In this document: in pieces, positions 1 to 6,381 of the stretch
How the letters are laid out: every line of letters starts with the position of its first letter
Position numbering within the stretch: position 1 is the first letter of the stretch
Assembly (NCBI GenBank): GCA_050697275.1
Contig: JBOGZI010000193.1
Span: forward strand, 1-9,834
Origin: JBOGZI01 sp050697275
GTDB lineage: Bacteria > Actinomycetota > Thermoleophilia > Solirubrobacterales > 70-9
Length of the DNA: 9,834 nucleotides
Direction: 5' to 3'
Made by a program: the position numbers and the translations under genes
Notes under the pieces: generated by a model
The model's database searches: none
Seen by the model: the letters and a program-made list of their open reading frames with translations, nothing else
Told to the model about the DNA's origin: nothing

Positions 1-1451
1 CCGGCGAGCGCAACCGGACCCTGCAGGCGGTCGCCGCGGCCTACCCCGCCACCCGCGAGCGGGTCGCGGCCGAGGTGCCGTTCTCCTCGGAGTGGAAGTG
101 GAGCGGCCTCACCCTCGGCGGCAAGCGGGGGGAGACCTACGTGCTCGGCGCCCCCGACGTGCTCATGCAGCGCGGCGCGATGGCGCTGCCCGTGCCGCTG
201 CAGCGAAGCCTCGAGGAGCACACCCGGGCCGGGCGGCGGGTGGTTGCCTTCGGGCGCGCCTCGGGCGGTCTGCCCTCGAACCCCCACTCCGATGCGCCGC
301 CGCCGATCACCCCGCTGGCGCTGATCGTGCTCGAGGAGACGCTGCGCCCGGACGCGGCCGAGACGATCGAGTTCATGCGCACCCGGGACATGCAGCTGAA
401 GCTGATCTCGGGGGACGCACGCCAGACGGTGATGGCGGTCGCCGGCGCGGTCGGGGTGCCGCCGGAGGCCGGGGTGATCGATGGCGACGAGCTCCCCGAC
501 GACCGCCGCGGGGTCGCGGAGGCGGCCGACCGCAACACGATCTTCTGCCGGATCCGCCCCGAGCAGAAGAAGGCGCTGGTCTCTGCGCTCGCCGAGCGGG
601 GACGCTTCACGGCGATGATCGGTGACGGCGTCAACGACGTTCCGGCCCTGAAGCGCGCCCGCCTCGCTGTCGCGATGGGCTCGGGCGCGCCGATCACCAA
701 GGGGATCGCGGACATCGTCCTGCTCAAGGACCAGTTCGCTCGGCTGCCGCGCGCCGTCGCCGAGGGCCGCCGGATCGCGCGCAACATCCACCGGCTCGCC
801 CGGCTCTATGTCACCAAGACGGTCTACGCGGCGGCCCTGATCGCCGTCGTCGCCGTCCCCGGCTTCGCGTTTCCGTTCCTGCCCAGGCACCTCACCCTGG
901 CGGCCTTCCTGACGATCGGGATCCCCTCCTTCGTCCTCGCCCTGGCGCCGAGCGACGGACCGCTCTACCGCGGCCGGCTGCTGCGCGCGCTCGCCGCCTT
1001 CGCGGTCCCGGCCGGACTGGCGATCGCCGCCGCCTCGCTGGCGAGCTTCTTCCTGGTGGACGCCGTCTTCGGCGGCTCGCTGGAGGCCGGCCGCACTGCC
1101 GCCACCACCACCCTCGTCGTGCTCGGGCTGAGCTTCATCCTGCTGCTCGAGCGAGGCCCCGGCCGGGAGCACATCGCGATCCAGAGCTACATGCTCGCCC
1201 TGGTGGCCGCGCTCGGCGCCCTCTACGCGCTGGCCCTGGCGGTGCCGGTGGCGCGCGACTTCTTCGAGCTCACCCAGCTCGCGGGCGGCCAGCTCTTCCT
1301 GGCGCTGCTCTCGGCCGCCGGGGGGCTGGTGCTCGCCAGCGTCGTCTGGCGCCTGCCGGCGATCGAGAAGCTCGAGGAGGAGCCGCCCCCGCCCGAGCGG
1401 CGGCCGCACGGACCGGTGACTGCCCCGCGCCCCCAGCGGGTAACCCGCTGA
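1..1451 (+). CDS. Cation-transporting P-type ATPase, C-terminal part (5' truncated by window edge)
   Basis: The open frame runs in from the left edge (first full codon at base 3), so the GTG at 75 is an internal valine and not a start. About 482 residues are visible. They hold the end of the nucleotide-binding domain with a GAP motif (147-155, cf. KGAPE), the end of the phosphorylation domain with SGD (408-416, cf. TGD), a PEQKK segment (555-569) and the hinge motif GDGVNDVPAL (621-650), then a hydrophobic half that fits the last six membrane helices (about 810-1365). The phosphorylated DKTG and first helices lie upstream. The segment TIGIPSFVLAL (912-944) recalls the mycobacterial CtpE group, for which calcium uptake has been reported. 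The family should pump a cation across the inner membrane at the cost of ATP; the ion is not proven by what is visible. The protein ends in a short Glu/Pro/Arg-rich tail. The next gene starts 2 nt after the stop, which suggests cotranscription. Confidence 0.93.
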   Translation, partial: GERNRTLQAVAAAYPATRERVAAEVPFSSEWKWSGLTLGGKRGETYVLGAPDVLMQRGAMALPVPLQRSLEEHTRAGRRVVAFGRASGGLPSNPHSDAPPPITPLALIVLEETLRPDAAETIEFMRTRDMQLKLISGDARQTVMAVAGAVGVPPEAGVIDGDELPDDRRGVAEAADRNTIFCRIRPEQKKALVSALAERGRFTAMIGDGVNDVPALKRARLAVAMGSGAPITKGIADIVLLKDQFARLPRAVAEGRRIARNIHRLARLYVTKTVYAAALIAVVAVPGFAFPFLPRHLTLAAFLTIGIPSFVLALAPSDGPLYRGRLLRALAAFAVPAGLAIAAASLASFFLVDAVFGGSLEAGRTAATTTLVVLGLSFILLLERGPGREHIAIQSYMLALVAALGALYALALAVPVARDFFELTQLAGGQLFLALLSAAGGLVLASVVWRLPAIEKLEEEPPPPERRPHGPVTAPRPQRVTR

Positions 1452-1453
1452 TC

Positions 1454-2119
1454 ATGGCCGCGGCGGTGATACTCGACATCGATGGCACCCTGGTGGACAC
1501 GAACTACCAGCACGCGCTCGCCTGGTACCGCGCCTTCCGCCGGCACGGCGTGCTGCTGCCCGTCTGGCGGATCCATCGCGCCATCGGAATGGGCGGCGAC
1601 CAGGTCGTCTCCGCGCTCGCGGGAGAGGAGGCCGAGCGGGAGCTGGGGGACCAGATCCGCGAGGCCGAGGGCCCGCTCTACATGGAGATGATCGACGAGG
1701 TGGAGCCCCTCGAGGGGGCGAGGGAGCTGGTGCGGGAGCTCTGCGAGGCCGGGCGCACCGTGGTCCTCGCCTCGTCCGCCAAGGAGGAAGAGGTCGGGCA
1801 CTACCTCGAGCTGCTCGAGGCGCGGGAGCGGGTGACGGGCTGGACGACCTCGGCGGACGTCGAGCGGACCAAGCCCGAGCCGGACCTGGTCGAGGCGGCC
1901 CTGGAGAAGGCCGGGACGCGGGAGGCCGTGATGGTCGGCGACACGGTCTGGGACTGCGAGTCGGCGAAGCGGGCGGGGATCGAGACGGTCGCGGTGCTCA
2001 GTGGGGGTTACGGGGAGGCCGAGCTGAGGGCGGCCGGCGCCCGCGAGGTGTTCGACTCCGTCGCCGAGCTTCGCGCCTCGCCGGAGGCGCTCGCGCCGAG
2101 CGCCTCGCTGGAGGCATAG
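1454..2119 (+). CDS. HAD-superfamily hydrolase (subfamily IA phosphatase)
   Basis: This 221-residue protein has all four HAD motifs: DIDGTLVDT at residues 8-16 (nucleophile D8, acid/base D10), a Ser at the end of the second strand (LASSA, S107 or S108), Lys140 in ERTKPEPD, and VGDTVWD at 161-167 with acidic D163 and D167 that bind Mg2+. Residues 17-90 between motifs I and II form a helical cap of the phosphoglycolate phosphatase/beta-phosphoglucomutase type. It should be a cytoplasmic Mg2+-dependent phosphatase or phosphomutase of a small metabolite; the substrate cannot be read from sequence. The ATG lies 2 nt after the ATPase stop, with no strong Shine-Dalgarno, so translation may be coupled to the gene before. 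Pyruvate kinase begins 2 nt after its stop. That position hints at a role near central carbon metabolism, such as clearing a phosphorylated by-product, but this is inference from context only. Confidence 0.88.
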   Translation: MAAAVILDIDGTLVDTNYQHALAWYRAFRRHGVLLPVWRIHRAIGMGGDQVVSALAGEEAERELGDQIREAEGPLYMEMIDEVEPLEGARELVRELCEAGRTVVLASSAKEEEVGHYLELLEARERVTGWTTSADVERTKPEPDLVEAALEKAGTREAVMVGDTVWDCESAKRAGIETVAVLSGGYGEAELRAAGAREVFDSVAELRASPEALAPSASLEA

Positions 2120-2121
2120 CG

Positions 2122-3573
2122 ATGGCGGCCGTCGACGAGGGGAACGGCGACCCGAGGCGCACCAAGATCGTCGCCACCGTCGGGCCCGCGAGCCGGGAGC
2201 CGGAGGCCCTGCGGGAGCTGATCGCGGCCGGGGTCGACGTCTTCCGGCTCAACTTCGCCCACGGCACGGCCCCCGAGCACGCCGAGAGCGTGAAGCGGAT
2301 CCGTGAGACGAGCGATGAGCTCGGACGCGACATCGGCGTCCTCGGCGACCTCCCGGGCCCGAAGATCAGGCTGGGCGAGCTGGAGGGCGACTTCGCCGTG
2401 CTCCATTCCGGCTCCACCGTGACGATCGAGGGCAGCCCCGACGGCCGCCCCGGCAACGCCGACCGCCTCAGCGTCCAGTGGGACGGCTTTGCGCGATCGG
2501 TCCGGGAGGGCGACCCGGTCTTCCTGGCGGACGGACGGGTGCGGCTCAGGGTCGCCTCGATCTCCGGCGACGCGGTCACCTGCGAGGTGGAGGCCGGCGG
2601 AGCGGTCAGCTCCCACCAGGGAGTCAACCTCCCCAGCGCGGACACCGAGCTGCCCGAGACCGGCGCGTCCGACGAGCACTGGATCGAGTTCGCCTGCGAG
2701 CACGGCATCGACCTGCTCGCCGTCTCCTTCGTGCGGCGGCCGGCCGACCTCGAGCAGGTGGAGGAGCTGGTCAGGGCGCGCGGCGCGGAGATCCCCCTGG
2801 TGGCGAAGATCGAGAAGCCGCAGGCGGCCGAGCGGGCCCCCGAGATCATCGAGGCTGCGGACAGCGGGATCATGATCGCCCGCGGCGACCTCGGGGTCGA
2901 GTTGCCGATCGAGGAGGTTCCCGGAGCCCAGAAGCGGCTGATCCGGCTCGCCGGGCGCGCCTCGAAGCCGGCGATCACCGCCACTCAGATGCTGGCGACG
3001 ATGGTCCGCGCACCGAGGCCGACGCGGGCGGAGGTCACCGACGTCGCCAACGCGATCGACGACGGTACCGACGCGGTGATGCTCTCCGAGGAGACCGCGG
3101 TCGGAGAGCATCCGGTCGAGGCGGTCAGGGTGATGGACAGGATCGCCCGGGCCACCGAGCCGCGGCTGCCCTACGGGGAATGGGTCTTTCAGCGGGTGGC
3201 CCAGAAGCAGCACGACGTCGGCGAGACCGTCGCCCAGGTCGCGGTCGCGGCGTGCTACCGCCTCGGCCTGGCGGCGATCGTCGTCCCCACCACCTCGGGC
3301 CGCACCGCGCGGCTGGTCTCGGCGCACCGCCCCCGGGTGCCGGTGCTCGCCGTCTCCGCCAGGCCGGAGACGGTGCGCAGGATGAACCTGCTGTTCGGCG
3401 TCCGTTCCGCGCTCGCCGAGGAGTGGACCAGCCTGCGGCGGCTGCTGGACGACTGCGCGACGCTCGCGAAGGAGAACGGCATCGCCGCCTCCGGCGACCT
3501 GATCGCGATCACCGCCGGGCTACCGGCCCAGGAGCTCGGCACCAACCTCTTCGAGATCCACCGGGTGCCGTAA
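2122..3573 (+). CDS. pyk: Pyruvate kinase
   Basis: The 483-residue length is normal for bacterial pyruvate kinase, the cytoplasmic enzyme that makes pyruvate and ATP from phosphoenolpyruvate and ADP. The barrel domain shows RLNFAHG (42-48), DLPGPKIRLG (76-85), KIEKPQ (229-234, catalytic K229 and metal ligand E231), MIARGDLGVELP (251-262, metal ligand D256), ATQM with T288, and PTRAEVTDVANAI (300-312). The B domain is about 87-180, and the C-terminal domain has TTSGRTARLVS (390-400). The ATG is fixed by a GGAGG at 2110-2114, seven bases upstream, inside the end of the HAD gene. Unusual residues: K81 takes the place of the Glu (E117 in rabbit muscle enzyme) tied to K+ dependence, A46 replaces the Ser that helps bind K+, and LSEETA (321-326) replaces the usual LSGETA. 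The first two predict K+-independent activity. The gene is probably the last of the operon starting with the P-type ATPase. Confidence 0.97.
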   Translation: MAAVDEGNGDPRRTKIVATVGPASREPEALRELIAAGVDVFRLNFAHGTAPEHAESVKRIRETSDELGRDIGVLGDLPGPKIRLGELEGDFAVLHSGSTVTIEGSPDGRPGNADRLSVQWDGFARSVREGDPVFLADGRVRLRVASISGDAVTCEVEAGGAVSSHQGVNLPSADTELPETGASDEHWIEFACEHGIDLLAVSFVRRPADLEQVEELVRARGAEIPLVAKIEKPQAAERAPEIIEAADSGIMIARGDLGVELPIEEVPGAQKRLIRLAGRASKPAITATQMLATMVRAPRPTRAEVTDVANAIDDGTDAVMLSEETAVGEHPVEAVRVMDRIARATEPRLPYGEWVFQRVAQKQHDVGETVAQVAVAACYRLGLAAIVVPTTSGRTARLVSAHRPRVPVLAVSARPETVRRMNLLFGVRSALAEEWTSLRRLLDDCATLAKENGIAASGDLIAITAGLPAQELGTNLFEIHRVP

Positions 3574-3661
3574 ACGGCTTCGCCATCAACGGGCACCTCC
3601 TCCGCTTCGCGTCCGGGGGTGCCGGGTTAGGGCGCCAGCCCCCTGGCAACCCTCGTCGGTC
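3574..3661. terminator. Convergent intergenic region with two hairpins, possible bidirectional terminator
   Basis: This gap lies between the ends of the pyruvate kinase (plus) and thioesterase (minus) genes. Bases 3592-3600 can pair with 3615-3623 to give a 9-bp stem containing one G-U pair, with a 14-nt loop. Next to it, GGGTT (3624-3628) pairs with AACCC (3648-3652) and GCCAG (3634-3638) with CTGGC (3643-3647), with a 5-nt bulge and a 4-nt loop. Neither is followed by a T tract, which is common for terminators in high-GC actinobacteria. The role as terminator is inferred from position and pairing only. Confidence 0.4.
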
Positions 3662-4144
3662 TCAATCCCCCGGCGGGTAGTCGGGCTCCCGCGGCCGCTC
3701 GGCCCGCGGGTCGCGGCCCGGCAGCACGAACTGGGTGACGATCAGGTTCGCGACCAGCTTCTCCCCGGTGAGGATCCGGGCCTCGATCACCGCGGTGCTG
3801 CGGCCGACGTGCAGCGGCCGCGCCTCGCAGAGCAGCTCGTCGCCGAGCTTGCCGGCGGCGAACACGTTCAGCTTCAGCTCGATCGTGGTGAAGTCGTGGT
3901 TCGGCGGCAGGTTGCGGAAGGTCGCCCAGGCCGCGACCGAGTCCCCGAGCGCCGTCCACACCCCGCCGTGGACGAAGCCGCCGGGATGCAGGTGGCGCTC
4001 GTCCACCAGCATCCGGCCGGTCGCCACCTCGTCGGTGATCTCGACCGGCTCGATCGCCATGTCGCCGGGGAAGGTCCCCGGCAGCCACTGCTTGATGTTC
4101 TCGGCCGTTATCTCGCGGTTCACGGTCGCGGCAGTATGGCTCAC
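3662..4144 (-). CDS. PaaI-family hotdog-fold thioesterase
   Basis: The 160-residue protein has the usual length of a single hotdog domain. The core motif is HPGGFVHGGVWTALGDSVAAW: HGG lies at residues 59-61 and D68 sits where PaaI/YdiI enzymes have the catalytic acidic residue on the central helix. TTIELKLNVF (86-95) is the typical following strand. Such proteins hydrolyse acyl-CoA or aryl-CoA thioesters in the cytoplasm, usually as dimers or tetramers; the acyl group here is unknown. The C-terminal 20 residues are a charged, proline-rich tail. The start is a GTG at 4144 without a good Shine-Dalgarno; the next in-frame candidates are a GTG at residue 8 and an ATG at residue 29, the latter too late for the fold. 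The gene is divergent from the ABC transporter unit, with a 74-nt gap to its preferred start. Confidence 0.88.
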   Translation of the reverse strand: MSHTAATVNREITAENIKQWLPGTFPGDMAIEPVEITDEVATGRMLVDERHLHPGGFVHGGVWTALGDSVAAWATFRNLPPNHDFTTIELKLNVFAAGKLGDELLCEARPLHVGRSTAVIEARILTGEKLVANLIVTQFVLPGRDPRAERPREPDYPPGD

Positions 4145-4218
4145 ACAGGGGCGTTGGTAGCTTGAGCGATGAGTTCAGCCGCGCTCCGACGTCATCACCT
4201 CAGGGGGACGGACCGAGC

Positions 4219-5136
4219 ATGACCGCAACCGAACAGAGCCCGAGCACGCCCGCGATCTCCCTTCGCGGCGCCGTCAAGCGCTTCGGCCCGATCACCGCCG
4301 TCGACGGGCTCGACCTCGACGTGCCGCGGGGCGTGTGCCTTGGTCTGCTCGGCCCCAACGGCGCGGGCAAGTCGACCACGATGCGGCTGCTCACGGGCCA
4401 GGCCGTTGCCGACGAGGGCGAGATCCGGGTCTTCGACAACCGCCTGCCAGAGGACTCCAAGCCGGCCCGCGCGATCATGGGCGTCGTCCCGCAGCTCGAC
4501 AACCTCGACATCGATGTCACGGTCGAGGACAACCTGGCGGTGTTCGCGCGGCTCTACCGGGTCGAGGACGTGGGCGAGGCGGTCGAGCGAGGGTTAGCCC
4601 TGTCTCGACTGACCGGGCGCCGCCGCGACGCCGTGGACAAGCTCTCGGGCGGGATGCGCCGCCGGTTGCTGCTGGCGCGCGGCCTGGTGCACGATCCGGA
4701 CTTGCTGCTGCTCGACGAGCCGACCGTCGGGCTCGATCCCCAGATCCGCACAGAGCTCTGGTCCCTGATCGACAAGCTGCGCGCGCAGGGCAAGACCATC
4801 CTCATGTCGACCCACTACAGCGAGGAGGCCGAGCGGCTCGCGGACGAGGTGGCGCTCATGCACAAGGGCAAGGTGATCGCGCGCGGGCGGCCCTCCGAGC
4901 TGATCGCCGAGCACGCGGGGCGGGAGACCGCCGAGGTCTACGGCCCCCCCGACCGCCTCGCCGAGGTCCGCGCGATCGCCGAGAGCGAGGGCCTGACGGT
5001 GCGCCCGGCGGGCCCCGCGATCGCGATCGTCGGGGCGGAGGCGTCGACGAACAGCACCATCCCCGATGACGCGGTGCGACGCGCGGCCACCCTGGAGGAC
5101 GTCTTCGTGCTGCTCACCGGTGAGGAGGCGGAGTGA
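4219..5136 (+). CDS. ABC transporter ATP-binding protein (DrrA/NodI type)
   Basis: This 305-residue protein is the ATPase of an ABC-2 type exporter. Visible motifs are Walker A GPNGAGKST (45-53), Q-loop Q92, signature LSGGM (142-146), Walker B LLLLDEP (162-168, with catalytic E167) and the switch H199 in MSTHYSEEAERLAD. After about residue 225 there is an extra C-terminal domain that ends in TLEDVFVLLTG, typical of the drug-resistance/nodulation (DrrA, NodI) group. It should power export by the membrane protein encoded next; the cargo, often a lipid, polysaccharide or drug, is not known. I chose the ATG at 4219 because the AGGGGG at 4202-4207 precedes it and because homology starts about residue 12. 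The frame extends to a TTG at 4162, which would add 19 Ser/Pro-rich residues with no obvious ribosome site. The stop overlaps the permease start. Confidence 0.93.
   Translation: MTATEQSPSTPAISLRGAVKRFGPITAVDGLDLDVPRGVCLGLLGPNGAGKSTTMRLLTGQAVADEGEIRVFDNRLPEDSKPARAIMGVVPQLDNLDIDVTVEDNLAVFARLYRVEDVGEAVERGLALSRLTGRRRDAVDKLSGGMRRRLLLARGLVHDPDLLLLDEPTVGLDPQIRTELWSLIDKLRAQGKTILMSTHYSEEAERLADEVALMHKGKVIARGRPSELIAEHAGRETAEVYGPPDRLAEVRAIAESEGLTVRPAGPAIAIVGAEASTNSTIPDDAVRRAATLEDVFVLLTGEEAE
5122..5128 (+). promoter_or_regulatory. Ribosome binding site of the ABC-2 permease gene
   Basis: GAGGAGG lies seven bases before the ATG at 5136, inside the last codons of the ATPase gene. This decides for the ATG at 5136 over the overlapping in-frame GTG at 5133, and places the start codon over the last base of the ATPase TGA (TGATG), an arrangement typical of translational coupling. 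Confidence 0.75.
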
Positions 5137-5936
5137 TGGAGGCCGCCGCCACCACGACGCGCACCCGGATCAGGCGCCTCGATCCCGCCGTGATCGGCGG
5201 AGTGATGAGCCGGGAGGTCGCCAACTTCCGCACCTACTGGAAGGCCACCGCGTTCTCCAGCATCCTCGAGCCGATCGTCTATTTGCTCGCCTTCGGGGTG
5301 GGCCTCGGCGCGACCCTGATCGACCAGGTCAACGGGCTCGACTACGTCGAGTTCGTCGGCACCGGAATGGTCGCCACGGCGGTGATCTTCTCCAGCGCCC
5401 TGCCGGCGATGTTCGGCACCTTCGTCAAGGAGCGCTTCCAGAACACCTATGACGCGATCCTCGCCGCGCCGGTGGACGTCGAGGAGCTGGTCACCGCCGA
5501 GATGACCTGGATCGGCATCCGCGCCGGCTTCTTCGGCTGCTTCCCGCTGCTCGTCTCGTTCGCCTTCGGACTCGACCCGAAACCGGCGATGCTGGTGGTG
5601 CCGCTCTTCGCCTTCGTCACCGCGCTCGGGTTCGCCGCCTTCGGGATCGCGGTCGCCGCCAGCGTCGCCAAGATCGACCACTTCAACTACGTCACCACCC
5701 TGTTCGTGACCCCGCTCTTCCTGGTGGCCGGGACCTTCTTCCCGATCGACCGGCTGCCGGAGGGCCTCCAGGTCGCCGCCAACTTCAATCCCCTCTACCA
5801 GCTGGTCGAGCTGGTTCGGGGCGCTGCCTTCGGCTTCGAGTCGGTGGATGTCCTCCGCTTCGTCGCTCTGGCCGGGTTCGCCTTGGTCCTCTGGCGGATC
5901 GCCGTCGCCCGGATGACCAGGCGGCTGATCGACTAG
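5136..5936 (+). CDS. ABC-2 type transporter permease (DrrB/NodJ type)
   Basis: This 266-residue inner-membrane protein has about six hydrophobic segments (near residues 41-60, 73-93, 125-145, 151-177, 185-203 and 240-257) after a cytoplasmic N-terminus. The segment VAGTFFPIDRLPEGLQ (197-212), followed by NPLYQLVELVRG, is the hallmark of the NodJ/DrrB branch of the ABC-2 family. The amphipathic stretch between the second and third segments (KERFQNTYDAILAAPVDVEE, 98-117) fits the coupling region that contacts the ATPase. Two copies are expected to pair with two ATPase subunits to form an exporter. The 1-nt overlap with the ATPase stop supports a fixed stoichiometry. No binding-protein gene is nearby, as expected for an exporter. 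The substrate is unknown. Confidence 0.92.
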   Translation: MEAAATTTRTRIRRLDPAVIGGVMSREVANFRTYWKATAFSSILEPIVYLLAFGVGLGATLIDQVNGLDYVEFVGTGMVATAVIFSSALPAMFGTFVKERFQNTYDAILAAPVDVEELVTAEMTWIGIRAGFFGCFPLLVSFAFGLDPKPAMLVVPLFAFVTALGFAAFGIAVAASVAKIDHFNYVTTLFVTPLFLVAGTFFPIDRLPEGLQVAANFNPLYQLVELVRGAAFGFESVDVLRFVALAGFALVLWRIAVARMTRRLID

Positions 5937-6374
5937 ATGCCCACTCACGCCGCCTTCCTCCGGGCGGTCGACCTCGGCGCCACCCGCGAGGCACCGAGCG
6001 AGAAGCTGCGCTCGATCTTCGAGGGCCTGGGCTTCGAGGTACCCACCTTCATCCGTTCCGCGCGGGAGCTGAAGACGATCGCCTCCCACAGCCCCTTCCC
6101 GGCGAAGGCCGTGAAGGCATCCAAGGGCAAGCTCCAGGTGGCACTGCTGGAGCGCAAGCCCACGGCGGCCGGCAAGCGGCGGGTGACGGAGCTGGCGAGC
6201 GACGACGACCTGCTCGCCGTCAAGGGCACGGAGCTCTACTGGCTGCCGAGCGGCGGCACCCAGCAGTCCGGGCTGAACATGAAGGCGATCGACCAGGCGC
6301 TCGGCCTCAACACGATCCGCACCCAGGGCACGATCGCCCAGCTCGCCGACAAGTCCTTCGCCGACAGGCGCTAA
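5937..6374 (+). CDS. DUF1697-like protein with an apparent internal deletion
   Basis: This 145-residue soluble protein starts with MPTHAAFLRAVDLGATR and ends with a region around ELYWLPSGGTQQSGLN (99-114) and a TRTxxTxxxLA-like end, as in DUF1697 proteins, whose function is not known. That family normally has about 175-180 residues and, after a first LGF, a TYIxSGNVVF segment and a helix before a second GF-V-P-x-x-x-R-S/T-x-x-EL segment. Here LGFEVPTFIRSARELKTIA (31-49) goes straight from the first to the second, so about 35-40 residues of the family core are absent. The frame is intact and codon use matches the neighbours, so it may be a real short variant. The ATG follows the permease TAG with no gap, which suggests translational reinitiation. 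Its stop is 7 nt from the convergent NHL gene stop. Family assignment rests on my memory of the motifs. Confidence 0.72.
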   Translation: MPTHAAFLRAVDLGATREAPSEKLRSIFEGLGFEVPTFIRSARELKTIASHSPFPAKAVKASKGKLQVALLERKPTAAGKRRVTELASDDDLLAVKGTELYWLPSGGTQQSGLNMKAIDQALGLNTIRTQGTIAQLADKSFADRR

Positions 6375-6381
6375 CCGCAGG

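Noticed and set aside
75..77. GTG as start of the P-type ATPase
   Set aside because: The frame is open and ATPase-like back to the window edge, and half a P-type ATPase without its phosphorylation site would not work.
2008..3327. Long minus-strand frames opposite pyruvate kinase
   Set aside because: The plus strand encodes a full pyruvate kinase with all motifs; the antisense product is low-complexity Arg/Gly/Asp-rich sequence.
4162..4218. TTG start for the ABC ATPase
   Set aside because: It would add 19 residues without homology or a ribosome site; the ATG at 4219 has a purine-rich site upstream. It is kept only as an alternative.
4938..6089. Minus-strand frame of 383 codons opposite the ABC transporter genes
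   Set aside because: Its Gly/Glu/Asp/His-rich product is typical of antisense frames in GC-rich genes, and the opposite strand encodes clear ABC proteins.
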